NCBI GenBank assembly: GCA_964450725.1
Contig: CAYVGO010000031.1
Span: forward strand, 1-25,807
DNA: 25,807 nucleotides
Direction: 5' to 3'
From: CAYVGO01 sp964450725
Lineage (GTDB): Bacteria; Bacteroidota; Bacteroidia; Bacteroidales; UBA932
Part shown: positions 6,306 to 12,680 of the stretch, one piece after another
Layout of the letters: every line of letters starts with the position of its first letter
How positions within the stretch are numbered: position 1 is the first letter of the stretch
The notes under the pieces: generated by a model
What the model saw: the letters and a program-made list of their open reading frames with translations, nothing else
Told to the model about the DNA's origin: nothing
Databases searched by the model: none
Translations under genes and position numbers: made by a program

Positions 6306-8324
6306 ATGAACACAATTCAAGATTTACAGAAAACAGCCGACAATATTCGATTATTATCTTTAGCAATGGTAGAAAAAGCCAAATCCGGACATCCCGGTGG
6401 GGCTATGGGAGGAGCAGATTTTATGGCAGTACTTTATTCGGAGTTTATCCAATATAACCCCGATAACTCGAATGACTTTACTCGTGATAGATTTTTTCTT
6501 GATCCCGGACACATGTCCCCCATGCTCTATGCGACACTATGCTTTGCCGGTTATTTTTCTGTAGAAGAATTGAAAAACTTTAGGCAATTTAATGCTACAA
6601 CACACGGACATCCCGAAAGAAATGTGGCCAAAGGAATTGAAAATACTTCAGGTCCATTAGGGCAGGGACATGCCATGGGTTTAGGTGCGGCGTTGGCAGA
6701 ACGTTTAACCGTAGCACGCTTTGGTCAGGAATTTGAACACAAAACCTATGTTTATATTTCCGACGGTGGTATTCAGGAAGAAGTATCCCAAGGTGTAGGA
6801 CGTATTGCCGGAGATTTGGGATTGTCAAATTTAATCATGTATTATGATGCCAACAATGTACAACTTTCAACTTATGTAGATGAAATTACCCACGAAAACA
6901 TAGCCGAAAAATACAAAGTCTGGGGTTGGAATGTTATTACAATCAATGGCCATGATATTAACGAAATTCGACAAGCCTTACAAACAGCAAATCAAATGAC
7001 CGATAAACCAACGTTAATTATCGGGAAAACCATTATGGGGAAAGGGTTGAAAAATCAGAACAATGAAAGTTTTGAGAATCAAGTTTCTACACATGGACAA
7101 CCGGCATCAGCCGCCGGAGCATCTATAGAAAAAAGTTATCAGAATTTGGGATTAACGGGCAATGACCCTTTTGTACTCTATCCTGAAACCCTTCGTGTTT
7201 TTGAAAAGCGTAAAGAGGAATTGAGAAGTTTGACAAAGAAAAAAGAGGAAGTACTCAATCAATGGAAAAGTAAAAATCCTATATTGGATAAGGAATTAGT
7301 TTCCTATTTACAAGAAGAACCGATAGTGATTGGTGAAGATAAAGTTACGCTTGGAAAAAATATTGCTACTCGTCAAGCATCGGGTAATGTGTTAGCACAT
7401 CTGGCAAACTATCGTAATGTGATTGTGATGTCTGCAGATTTAGCGGTTTCTGATAAGACCGACAGTTTTTTACAGCGTACGAAACCCATTAACAAAAAAG
7501 ATTTTGAAGGATCGTTTTTACATGTCGGTGTTTCTGAATTAACAATGGCTTGCCTTGCGAATGGTATTGCGTTGCATGGTGGATTTCGTCCTGTCTGTGC
7601 TACTTTCTTTGTGTTTTCAGATTATATGAAACCTGCCATACGGATGTCTGCTTTAATGAAACTACCTGTAACTTACTTATGGACACATGATTCTTTCAGG
7701 GTAGGAGAGGATGGACCGACACATCAACCGATAGAACAGGAAGCACAAATCAGACTGATGGAAAAAGTAAAACATCATGATGGAGAATCTTCAATGATTG
7801 TTTTAAGACCTGCCGATACTGCAGAAACTTTAGTGGCCTGGCAATTTGCTATTACTTCAAAACGTCCGACCGGATTGGTATTAACTCGAGAAAATGTGGT
7901 TGATATTGTTGCAGACAATCGACTGTTACAAGCCCGACAGTTAACAAAAGGTGCTTATACGGTCTATGAAAATGATGTGCAACCTGAAATGATATTGGTA
8001 GGTTCTGGTTCTGATGTTAATTTGTTGTTAGGTGCGGCAAAAATATTAGAAAGTAAAAAAATGAAAGTACGAGTAGTGTCTGTGCCTTCGGAAGGATTAT
8101 TCAGAGAACAACCTGTTGAATATCAGCATAAAATTTTACCTAAAAATATCAATAAAGTTGGGCTTACCTCAGGTTTATCTTGTAACTTGTTGGGGTTGGT
8201 TGGTGATATAGATAAAATTTGGAGTGTAGAAACTTTCGGATATTCTGCTCCTTACAAACAGTTAGAAGAAAAATTCGGATTTACAGTAGAACATATTGCC
8301 GAATTTTGTGAAAAGTGTAGATAA
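6306..8324 (+). CDS. tkt: Transketolase
   Basis: The 672-residue protein is a full-length transketolase. The thiamine-diphosphate domain has SGHPGG (27-32), the metal/cofactor region LDPGHMSPMLYA, HGHPE (101-105), GPLGQG (117-122) and the diphosphate-binding loop SDGGIQEE (153-160). This last is a variant of the usual GDG form and is what I expect in Bacteroidota. The central pyrimidine domain includes HVGVSELTM and HDSFRVGEDGPTHQPIEQ, with the catalytic-site Glu and His; a normal C-terminal domain follows. It moves two-carbon units between sugar phosphates in the non-oxidative pentose phosphate pathway in the cytoplasm. gpsA follows 11 nt later, so the two are probably co-transcribed. No clear -7 element was found upstream. 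Confidence 0.96.
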   Translation: MNTIQDLQKTADNIRLLSLAMVEKAKSGHPGGAMGGADFMAVLYSEFIQYNPDNSNDFTRDRFFLDPGHMSPMLYATLCFAGYFSVEELKNFRQFNATTHGHPERNVAKGIENTSGPLGQGHAMGLGAALAERLTVARFGQEFEHKTYVYISDGGIQEEVSQGVGRIAGDLGLSNLIMYYDANNVQLSTYVDEITHENIAEKYKVWGWNVITINGHDINEIRQALQTANQMTDKPTLIIGKTIMGKGLKNQNNESFENQVSTHGQPASAAGASIEKSYQNLGLTGNDPFVLYPETLRVFEKRKEELRSLTKKKEEVLNQWKSKNPILDKELVSYLQEEPIVIGEDKVTLGKNIATRQASGNVLAHLANYRNVIVMSADLAVSDKTDSFLQRTKPINKKDFEGSFLHVGVSELTMACLANGIALHGGFRPVCATFFVFSDYMKPAIRMSALMKLPVTYLWTHDSFRVGEDGPTHQPIEQEAQIRLMEKVKHHDGESSMIVLRPADTAETLVAWQFAITSKRPTGLVLTRENVVDIVADNRLLQARQLTKGAYTVYENDVQPEMILVGSGSDVNLLLGAAKILESKKMKVRVVSVPSEGLFREQPVEYQHKILPKNINKVGLTSGLSCNLLGLVGDIDKIWSVETFGYSAPYKQLEEKFGFTVEHIAEFCEKCR

Positions 8325-8335
8325 TTTTAATTCTG

Positions 8336-9349
8336 ATGATTATGAATACAATTACAGAAAATCGTCGTATTTGTGTGTGGGGTAGCGGAAGTTGGGCTAC
8401 GGCAATCGTAAAAATCTTATTAGAGAACAATACTCAAGTCGGATGGTTTGTTAAGAATACGGAAGTCGTTAATTATATCAAAGAGCACAAACATAATCCT
8501 GACTTTTTATCTTCCGTAGAATTTGATACACAGAAATTAAAACTTTACGATGATATCAATCAATCAATTACTGAGTCTGATATTATTGTTGTAGTCATTC
8601 CTTCTGCGTTCTTATCCATTTGGTTAAATGGTTTGACCGAATCGTTGCACAATAAATTTATTGTTTCGGCAGTAAAGGGAATTGTTCCGGAAATGAATAT
8701 CACAGTTTTGGAGTACTTCAAAAAACAGTACAATGTTTCTTTTAGCCGTATGGGTGTAATTTCAGGGCCTTGTCATGCCGAGGAAATTGCTTTAGAACGA
8801 CTTTCATATTTGACGATTGCTTGTAAAGAGTTGACAGCAACAGAACAAGTGTCGGAAAATTTTACTTGTGAGTATGTACATACGATTCCTTCGACAGATA
8901 TTTATGGTACTGAATATTCCGCAATTCTTAAAAATATATATGCAGTTTTTACCGGAGTTGTACATGGTCTGGGTTATGGAGATAATTTTATTGCAGTGAT
9001 TGTAGCCAATGCGCAACGTGAAATTACCCACTTTTTAAATGCTACTTATCCTGCAAAGCATAGAGATACCAATCACTCTTCATATTTGGGAGATTTATTG
9101 GTAACTTGTTATTCTCAATTCAGTCGTAATCGTACGTTTGGAAACATGATTGGCAGAGGTTATAGGGTCAAAGATGCTCAGGCTGAAATGAAGATGGTGG
9201 CTGAAGGTTATTATGCTTCAAAATGCTTTAATGAAATTTTAAAGCAACAGGCAGTACGAATGCCTATTGCAGAAACTCTTTATGCTATTTTATACGAAAA
9301 TGCAAACGTGAAAAATGCTGTAAAAAAGGTATTGAAAGAATTGATATAA
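8336..9349 (+). CDS. gpsA: Glycerol-3-phosphate dehydrogenase [NAD(P)+]
   Basis: The 337-residue protein has the N-terminal Rossmann motif WGSGSWATAIVKIL (residues 15-28), VSAVKGI with the conserved Lys, the family motif VISGPCHAEEIA, and the catalytic SAILKNIYAVFTGVVHGLG segment. A C-terminal helical domain follows, containing DLLVTCYSQFSRNRTFG. It reduces dihydroxyacetone phosphate to sn-glycerol 3-phosphate, the backbone for phospholipids, in the cytoplasm. The start is either the ATG at 8336 or one two codons on at 8342. It lies 11 nt after transketolase. The phosphoglucose isomerase gene that often follows in relatives is absent; instead a long intergenic region begins. Confidence 0.94.
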   Translation: MIMNTITENRRICVWGSGSWATAIVKILLENNTQVGWFVKNTEVVNYIKEHKHNPDFLSSVEFDTQKLKLYDDINQSITESDIIVVVIPSAFLSIWLNGLTESLHNKFIVSAVKGIVPEMNITVLEYFKKQYNVSFSRMGVISGPCHAEEIALERLSYLTIACKELTATEQVSENFTCEYVHTIPSTDIYGTEYSAILKNIYAVFTGVVHGLGYGDNFIAVIVANAQREITHFLNATYPAKHRDTNHSSYLGDLLVTCYSQFSRNRTFGNMIGRGYRVKDAQAEMKMVAEGYYASKCFNEILKQQAVRMPIAETLYAILYENANVKNAVKKVLKELI

Positions 9350-9413
9350 AGTAATACCTGTAACTGTATAAATTTCAACTGTTCAATTATCTTTTATTGG
9401 TTTTGGGTTCGGA

Positions 9414-9445
9414 TTTGGCAAATAATGAAATTTTATCGAACTTTG
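9414..9445 (+). promoter_or_regulatory. Possible promoter upstream of the structured element
   Basis: TTTG at 9414-9417 and GAACTTTG at 9438-9445, spaced by 20 nt, fit the phylum promoter apart from one base of the -7 box. It would transcribe the hairpin element at 9570-9686. Between gpsA (9349) and the hairpin I see no gene. Confidence 0.35.
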
Positions 9446-9569
9446 GACTTTATTCATAGTATTTCATACGGAAATGCCATTGATAATCAATGTACAAATA
9501 ATAATACCTAAATAACTCAACAAAAAGACGCAAAATAAATATCACATAAAAAGCATTTAATTATTCTTT

Positions 9570-9686
9570 CTTAAAGTAAAATTTGGCGATTTAACGAATG
9601 AAGACGAATAAGTAAAGTGCTCACGTGAAAGCGTGGGCTTAACTTATTTTCGATTCATTCGGGTTATGCCAAATACCTACTTTAAG
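9570..9686 (+). ncRNA. Long imperfect hairpin: candidate structured RNA or leader
   Basis: About 117 nt fold into one extended hairpin of successive helices: 9570-9578 with 9678-9686 (9 bp), 9581-9587 with 9668-9674 (7 bp), 9595-9602 with 9654-9661 (8 bp), 9605-9613 with 9642-9652 (9 bp, 2-nt bulge) and 9619-9625 with 9632-9638 (7 bp, one G-U). The loop is 6 nt (9626-9631). Outer arms begin and end with TTAA. The last three bases of the outer stem are shared with a terminator stem (9684-9711). It could be an attenuator leader, a free RNA, or a palindromic mini-element such as a MITE. The pairing is seen directly; the role is not known. Confidence 0.55.
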
Positions 9687-9715
9687 CGGGAAACAGTTAA
9701 GTTTCACGCTTTTTT
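9684..9715 (+). terminator. Intrinsic terminator before the exported-protein operon
   Basis: An 11-nt stem with one mismatch (9684-9694 with 9701-9711), loop of 6 nt, is followed by a run of six T. It overlaps by three bases the outer stem of the long hairpin just upstream. No promoter-like -7 element lies in the 45 nt between this terminator and the ATG at 9760, so the operon may be reached by read-through. Confidence 0.75.
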
Positions 9716-9759
9716 ATTTGTTAATTTTTTTAGCAGTTCAATTTATAAATATTAAACAA

Positions 9760-10470
9760 ATGAAAAGAATAGTTATTTTATTGGTCATTGCATTGTCAGC
9801 AACAGCATCATTATTAGCACAAGCACAGAAAGATGTAACTCAATTTCTGGGTGTTCCTGTTGACGGGAGTAAATCTGAAATGATACAGAAGTTGAAGGAG
9901 AAAGGCTACGTAATTAGTTCAAATAATAAAGATGTTTTAACTGGTGAGTTCAATGGAGTAAATGTTAATCTACATATTGTAACAAACAACAATAAAGTGT
10001 GTCGAATTATGGTTAGTGATGTCAATACGATGAGTGAAGGAGATATTAAAATTAGATTCAATAAATTATGTAAACAATTTCAAAATAACAAAAGATATTT
10101 ATCAGGGGATTCGTCAACTTTCATATTGCCTGATGATGAAGACATTGGCTATAATATGCGTGTAAAGAATAAAAGATATGAAGCACTCTTTTATCAATGT
10201 CCAGCAGTTGACTCGATTCTTATTGCTAAAGCAGTTGATTCTATTTTTTTGTCAATATATTCGGAAGAGCAAGTGTCTAAATTAACAAAAGGAGAATTAT
10301 CTATCAAAGAAAGTTTTTTTAAGTTGTTTTTGACTAAATATATACTACAGTTGAGTGAGGAATGGTCTAAAAAACCTGTTTGGTTTATGATTACTAAACA
10401 TTATGAAAAATATTACATCACAATGTTCTATGACAATGAATATAACAGAGCAAACGGAGAAGATTTATAA
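9760..10470 (+). CDS. Exported protein of unknown function
   Basis: The 236-residue protein starts with a signal peptide (MKRIVILLVIALSATASLLAQA), which fixes the start at 9760 rather than at a TTG at 9718. The mature part begins QKDVTQFLGVPVDGSKSEMI and continues with a mixed alpha/beta region containing GYVISSNNKDVLTGEFNG. Small Bacteroidota exported proteins with a similar FLG-I/V-PVDG-xK-xxM opening are familiar, but none that I know has an assigned role. It is the first of three close genes (27 nt to the next). I can describe it only as a periplasmic or secreted protein. Confidence 0.75.
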   Translation: MKRIVILLVIALSATASLLAQAQKDVTQFLGVPVDGSKSEMIQKLKEKGYVISSNNKDVLTGEFNGVNVNLHIVTNNNKVCRIMVSDVNTMSEGDIKIRFNKLCKQFQNNKRYLSGDSSTFILPDDEDIGYNMRVKNKRYEALFYQCPAVDSILIAKAVDSIFLSIYSEEQVSKLTKGELSIKESFFKLFLTKYILQLSEEWSKKPVWFMITKHYEKYYITMFYDNEYNRANGEDL

Positions 10471-10497
10471 TACAAACGATGAAAAAATAATTATAAT

Positions 10498-10893
10498 ATG
10501 AAAAAGGTTCTGATTTTTATAGGCGGTTTTGTTGCAGGAATATTAGTAACAATTTTAGTCGTGGTTTTGATTTACATGGCGAATCAACCTAATGATGGCT
10601 TTCCCGGGCTTACACTATTTTCTGAAGAGGGGGAATGTATAACAACAGGTGGGGAGATAGAGATTTTTCAAGTTCTGGCACCGAGTGTAGCATTGGCAAG
10701 AACTGGTAGAATTTTTGATGGAATAGTGATTTTGCTTGTTAATTACGATGGGAAATCGTACTATGACGACCAAAAAATAGAAATTCCTACTAATAAATGT
10801 GCACGACAAATAGGAACATATCAATACAACACAAGAAACGAGACATTCAAAACCGTTCCAGCTGTTGTTATAAGTAATATACCATGCAAATAG
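10498..10893 (+). CDS. Small membrane-anchored protein of unknown function
   Basis: The 131-residue protein has one N-terminal membrane segment (residues about 4-27, LIFIGGFVAGILVTILVVV) and an extracytoplasmic domain of about 100 residues. That domain is probably beta-rich, with EIEIFQVLAPSVALAR, GIVILLVNYDGKSYYDDQ and a conserved-looking QIGTYQYNTRNETFKTVP. The three extracytoplasmic Cys residues could form a disulfide. I do not recognise a family. Its last 10 nt overlap the next gene, the HNH protein, which suggests translational coupling and joint function. Confidence 0.7.
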   Translation: MKKVLIFIGGFVAGILVTILVVVLIYMANQPNDGFPGLTLFSEEGECITTGGEIEIFQVLAPSVALARTGRIFDGIVILLVNYDGKSYYDDQKIEIPTNKCARQIGTYQYNTRNETFKTVPAVVISNIPCK

Positions 10894-11183
10894 CCTTACT
10901 TATAATCGTTCTATTGGCAGTATTTCTATTAAGAAACCTGTTCTTTAATCTAAAACGTACACACCGCAGGGACTATTACAGAAATGACTATCTCAAATCT
11001 GATGCTTGGAAGCGAAAACGCTTCATGGTGCTCAGGCGGGATAACTTTCGTTGTGTTTATTGTGGTGCACAGGCTACCCAGGTTCACCACCTGAAGTATG
11101 CGAGAAATATAGGACGAGAACCAATAAGTTGGCTCGTTTCGGTTTGCCACTCCTGTCACAATTCTGTACATAGTGAGAAGTAA
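10884..11183 (+). CDS. Small HNH endonuclease with N-terminal membrane segment
   Basis: The 99-residue protein combines a hydrophobic N-terminal segment (residues about 2-22, QIALLIIVLLAVFLL) with a compact HNH domain. The domain starts YLKSDAWKRKRFMVLRRD, has a zinc knuckle made by C57-x2-C60 and C88-x2-C91, the catalytic-type H68-H69 pair, and ends with C91-H-N-S-V-H96. The HNH family hydrolyses DNA through a metal-bound His, with a stabilising second His/Asn. The basic residues after the membrane segment (KRTHRRD) predict that the nuclease domain is in the cytoplasm. HNH domains of this small type are usually soluble, so the membrane anchor is unusual. It overlaps the preceding membrane-protein gene by 10 nt. 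Family is firm; biological role unknown. Confidence 0.85.
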   Translation: MQIALLIIVLLAVFLLRNLFFNLKRTHRRDYYRNDYLKSDAWKRKRFMVLRRDNFRCVYCGAQATQVHHLKYARNIGREPISWLVSVCHSCHNSVHSEK

Positions 11184-11461
11184 TTCATTGGAAAAATAAG
11201 AGGAGGAAGAATCTGATAAACCAATTTTTAGTCCTTTCCCATCAAAAAGTCTTGACTGTTGTTACATACATATTATAGCAAAATCTACGTTTGTATTTAA
11301 TAAAATTTTCCTTATGTAAATTTTACTGCATGCGAAAGAAATTTTGTTCTGTTCGCATGCTCAGTTGTAACACCGCTTTTTATTTTTTAGATAAGAAAAG
11401 CCTTTGGGAAAAATAATTTTCGTTGTTTTGTAGTTTGCAAAATGTAGAAATTTCTTTTCGT
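11184..11461 (+). other. Intergenic region with hairpin after the HNH gene
   Basis: No gene was found. The main structure is a perfect 9-bp stem at 11328-11336 and 11352-11360, extended inward by 4 bp (11337-11340 with 11347-11350). It is followed by a GTAACACCGC segment and T-rich DNA at 11376-11388. It could be the terminator of the three-gene operon or a recombination-like remnant. Confidence 0.45.
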
Positions 11462-11492
11462 TTTGTTATTCAAAATAAAGTGATTATTTTTG
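11462..11492 (+). promoter_or_regulatory. Promoter of the toxin-antitoxin operon
   Basis: TTTG at 11462-11465 and TATTTTTG at 11485-11492 are separated by 19 nt, a full consensus match. The antitoxin ATG follows 21 nt after the -7 box. Confidence 0.75.
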
Positions 11493-11508
11493 TGCATATA
11501 AAATAATC
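11482..11508. promoter_or_regulatory. Operator-like inverted repeat of the toxin-antitoxin operon
   Basis: A 27-bp inverted repeat with 9-bp perfect arms (GATTATTTT at 11482-11490 and AAAATAATC at 11500-11508) covers the -7 box and the start region. Autorepression through such a site is the rule for type II toxin-antitoxin operons. Confidence 0.6.
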
Positions 11509-11513
11509 AAATC

Positions 11514-11720
11514 ATGACAATTATCACATTTTCAATCAATAATTTACAACATGTTCATTTGTTTGAAAAGTTAGCAAAAGCATTGAATATTCCCTTTGAA
11601 AAAGTAAGTACAAAAGATTCCTTGACAAAATCAATGCAGAAAGCTTTAGAAGAAGAACACAATGGACAAGTTACCAAACTGAACAACCATAAAAATGCGG
11701 TTGCAGAAATTTTGGGATAA
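11514..11720 (+). CDS. Type II antitoxin (partner of YafQ-like toxin)
   Basis: The 68-residue protein starts MTIITFSINN, has a helical middle (HLFEKLAKALNIPFEKV), and a charged, likely disordered C-terminal half rich in K, E and N that would wrap around the toxin. I do not recognise a defined antitoxin family (RelB/DinJ, Phd and others) from sequence alone; identification rests on size, on the position directly upstream of a clear YafQ-type toxin, and on the 1-nt stop/start overlap with it. Expected roles are neutralising the toxin and, with it, repressing the operon through the inverted repeat at the promoter. Confidence 0.8.
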   Translation: MTIITFSINNLQHVHLFEKLAKALNIPFEKVSTKDSLTKSMQKALEEEHNGQVTKLNNHKNAVAEILG

Positions 11721-11995
11721 TGTACGAAATATATTTTACTAATGAGTTTAAAAAACAACTCAAACTGATGATAAAAAGAGGTAAGAGTGCTGATGTCATC
11801 AATAAAGCCATTTCAATTTTAGGAGACACAGGTTCATTGCCATTTGTACCCTATAAAACTCACAAATTGACAAATAATTTTGCCAACCATTGGGAAGCAC
11901 ATTTAGAATCTGATTGGTTATTGATCTGGAAAATAGATAACGACCAAATTATTATAACATTAACTAATACAGGCACACATTCAGATTTATTTTAA
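11720..11995 (+). CDS. YafQ-family type II toxin (RelE/ParE superfamily mRNA interferase)
   Basis: The 91-residue protein matches the YafQ branch: FTNEFKKQLKLMIKRGK at the N-terminus, then HKLTNNFANHWEAHLESDWLL and the end TNTGTHSDLF. Residues H48, H61, D65, H87 and F91 line up with the catalytic and conserved positions known in E. coli YafQ (H50, H63, D67, H87, F91), so it is expected to be active. Such toxins cut mRNA on the ribosome and halt translation. Its ATG overlaps the antitoxin stop by one base. A terminator lies about 80 nt downstream. Confidence 0.92.
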   Translation: MYEIYFTNEFKKQLKLMIKRGKSADVINKAISILGDTGSLPFVPYKTHKLTNNFANHWEAHLESDWLLIWKIDNDQIIITLTNTGTHSDLF

Positions 11996-12073
11996 CGTGA
12001 AGTAACTACTATATATTCTCAATTGATTAAACATAAACTAATGTTTGCTTTGCGGAATATATCTAAGAATATC

Positions 12074-12116
12074 AAGCGGCATTTAACTTATCTACAAGGT
12101 TACAATGCCGCTTTTC
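12074..12116 (+). terminator. Hairpin terminator after the toxin gene
   Basis: A perfect 10-bp stem (12074-12083 with 12104-12113) is extended by TAAC/GTTA across a 1-nt bulge, with an 11-nt loop and TTTT at its end. It is about 80 nt after the toxin stop codon and is the best candidate terminator for the operon. A related, less perfect hairpin starting with the same 13 bases is at 12499-12546. Confidence 0.7.
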
Positions 12117-12245
12117 TTATTGAATTTATTTGCATCTCTGTTGAAGAAAAATAGAGATACCTGCTTTCCATTTAGCACTCTGCTCTTTCCATTTTAGTTT
12201 ACCGCTCTTCAGATATTACCATTTTTGTCTTTATAAATTAATCGT

Positions 12246-12337
12246 AGGGTATATATGGTAATCATATTACCGTATATACCTTAAACCAATTAAGGTGTAC
12301 ATTCTACAAGCAATAGGGTATATACTCTACTATTATA
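12246..12337 (+). repeat. Four tandem 23-bp units (copy A)
   Basis: Units start at 12246, 12269, 12292 and 12315, each exactly 23 bp, sharing a core close to AGGGTATATAYNCTA. Units 1 and 2 also form a 33-nt near-perfect inverted repeat (12248-12262 with 12266-12280, one mismatch). There is no unrelated spacer between units, so it is not a CRISPR array. It resembles an iterated protein-binding site. Confidence 0.75.
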
Positions 12338-12498
12338 ACGAAAAGAGGAATTTAGTAGTACGACCTTATGTTTTGCTTAATTGGAGAAAGGAAGTTTGTT
12401 AATTACATTTGATAAATATTACTTTTCTATATAATATGTCGAAAGAATTGTAGTGTTTTAGTCAACCTCTATTCAACGCAATATGCCCAGAAATGTTG

Positions 12499-12549
12499 AG
12501 CGGCATTTAACTTTGTTGGATTGGTAAACTCAGTTACAATTCTGCTTTT
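12499..12549 (+). repeat. Second copy of the GCGGCATTTAAC hairpin
   Basis: The left arm (12499-12511) repeats exactly the left arm of the terminator at 12074, and the right arm (12533-12546) is GTTACAATTCTGCT, a diverged form of the right arm there. T-rich DNA follows. It lies 130 nt before the hydrolase gene, within the part of copy A that copy B lacks, so it was probably gained by a local duplication. Confidence 0.6.
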
Positions 12550-12621
12550 AATTTTTGGAGAGTAATTTTTTATAAATGTTCTTTGTTTTACAGCCAGCAA
12601 AATCTCTCTCCTTTCTAAGAA

Positions 12622-12652
12622 TTGGTTGTATAGATTTTTTTGATTACTTTCG
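12622..12652 (+). promoter_or_regulatory. Atypical promoter of the 821-aa hydrolase gene
   Basis: TTGG at 12622-12625 is followed after 19 nt by TACTTTCG at 12645-12652. Both boxes differ from the TTTG / TAnnTTTG norm, yet the same two boxes with the same spacing occur before the FecCD permease gene, which argues that they are functional. The ATG follows 28 nt on. Confidence 0.55.
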
Positions 12653-12680
12653 CACAATACTACTATATCACATTTATATT

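Larger units (their letters stand above)
12040..12660 (+). repeat. Upstream module copy A (paired with 16343-16840)
   Basis: This gene-free stretch before the 821-aa hydrolase is a diverged copy of the region before the FecCD permease. Collinear landmarks are a TC-AAGAAT block (12063 vs 16368 area), TTCTTnTTGAATTT (12114 vs 16408 area), TGCTCT...CATTTTA (12181 vs 16473 area), four 23-bp units, CTTATGTTTTnCTTAATTG (12365 vs 16658 area), and a promoter with identical spacing. Copy A is longer by about 100 nt, which includes a second hairpin at 12499-12546. Similarity is strong in some blocks (for example 18 of 20 bases) and weak elsewhere. Confidence 0.7.

Noticed and set aside
9588..9670. Integron attC site (ATTTAAC ... 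GTTATGC boxes in a long hairpin, near a toxin-antitoxin pair)
   Set aside because: The stem extends some 20 bp beyond the would-be R boxes, the boxes do not match each other well, no integrase gene is present, and the other hairpins in the region do not have attC architecture.
12246..12337. CRISPR array
   Set aside because: The 23-bp units are directly adjacent with no spacers, are imperfect, and there are no cas genes. The same holds for 16539-16630.
12576..12680. Longer start for the 821-aa hydrolase
   Set aside because: The extension covers the promoter boxes at 12622-12652 and displaces a clear signal peptide starting at 12681.
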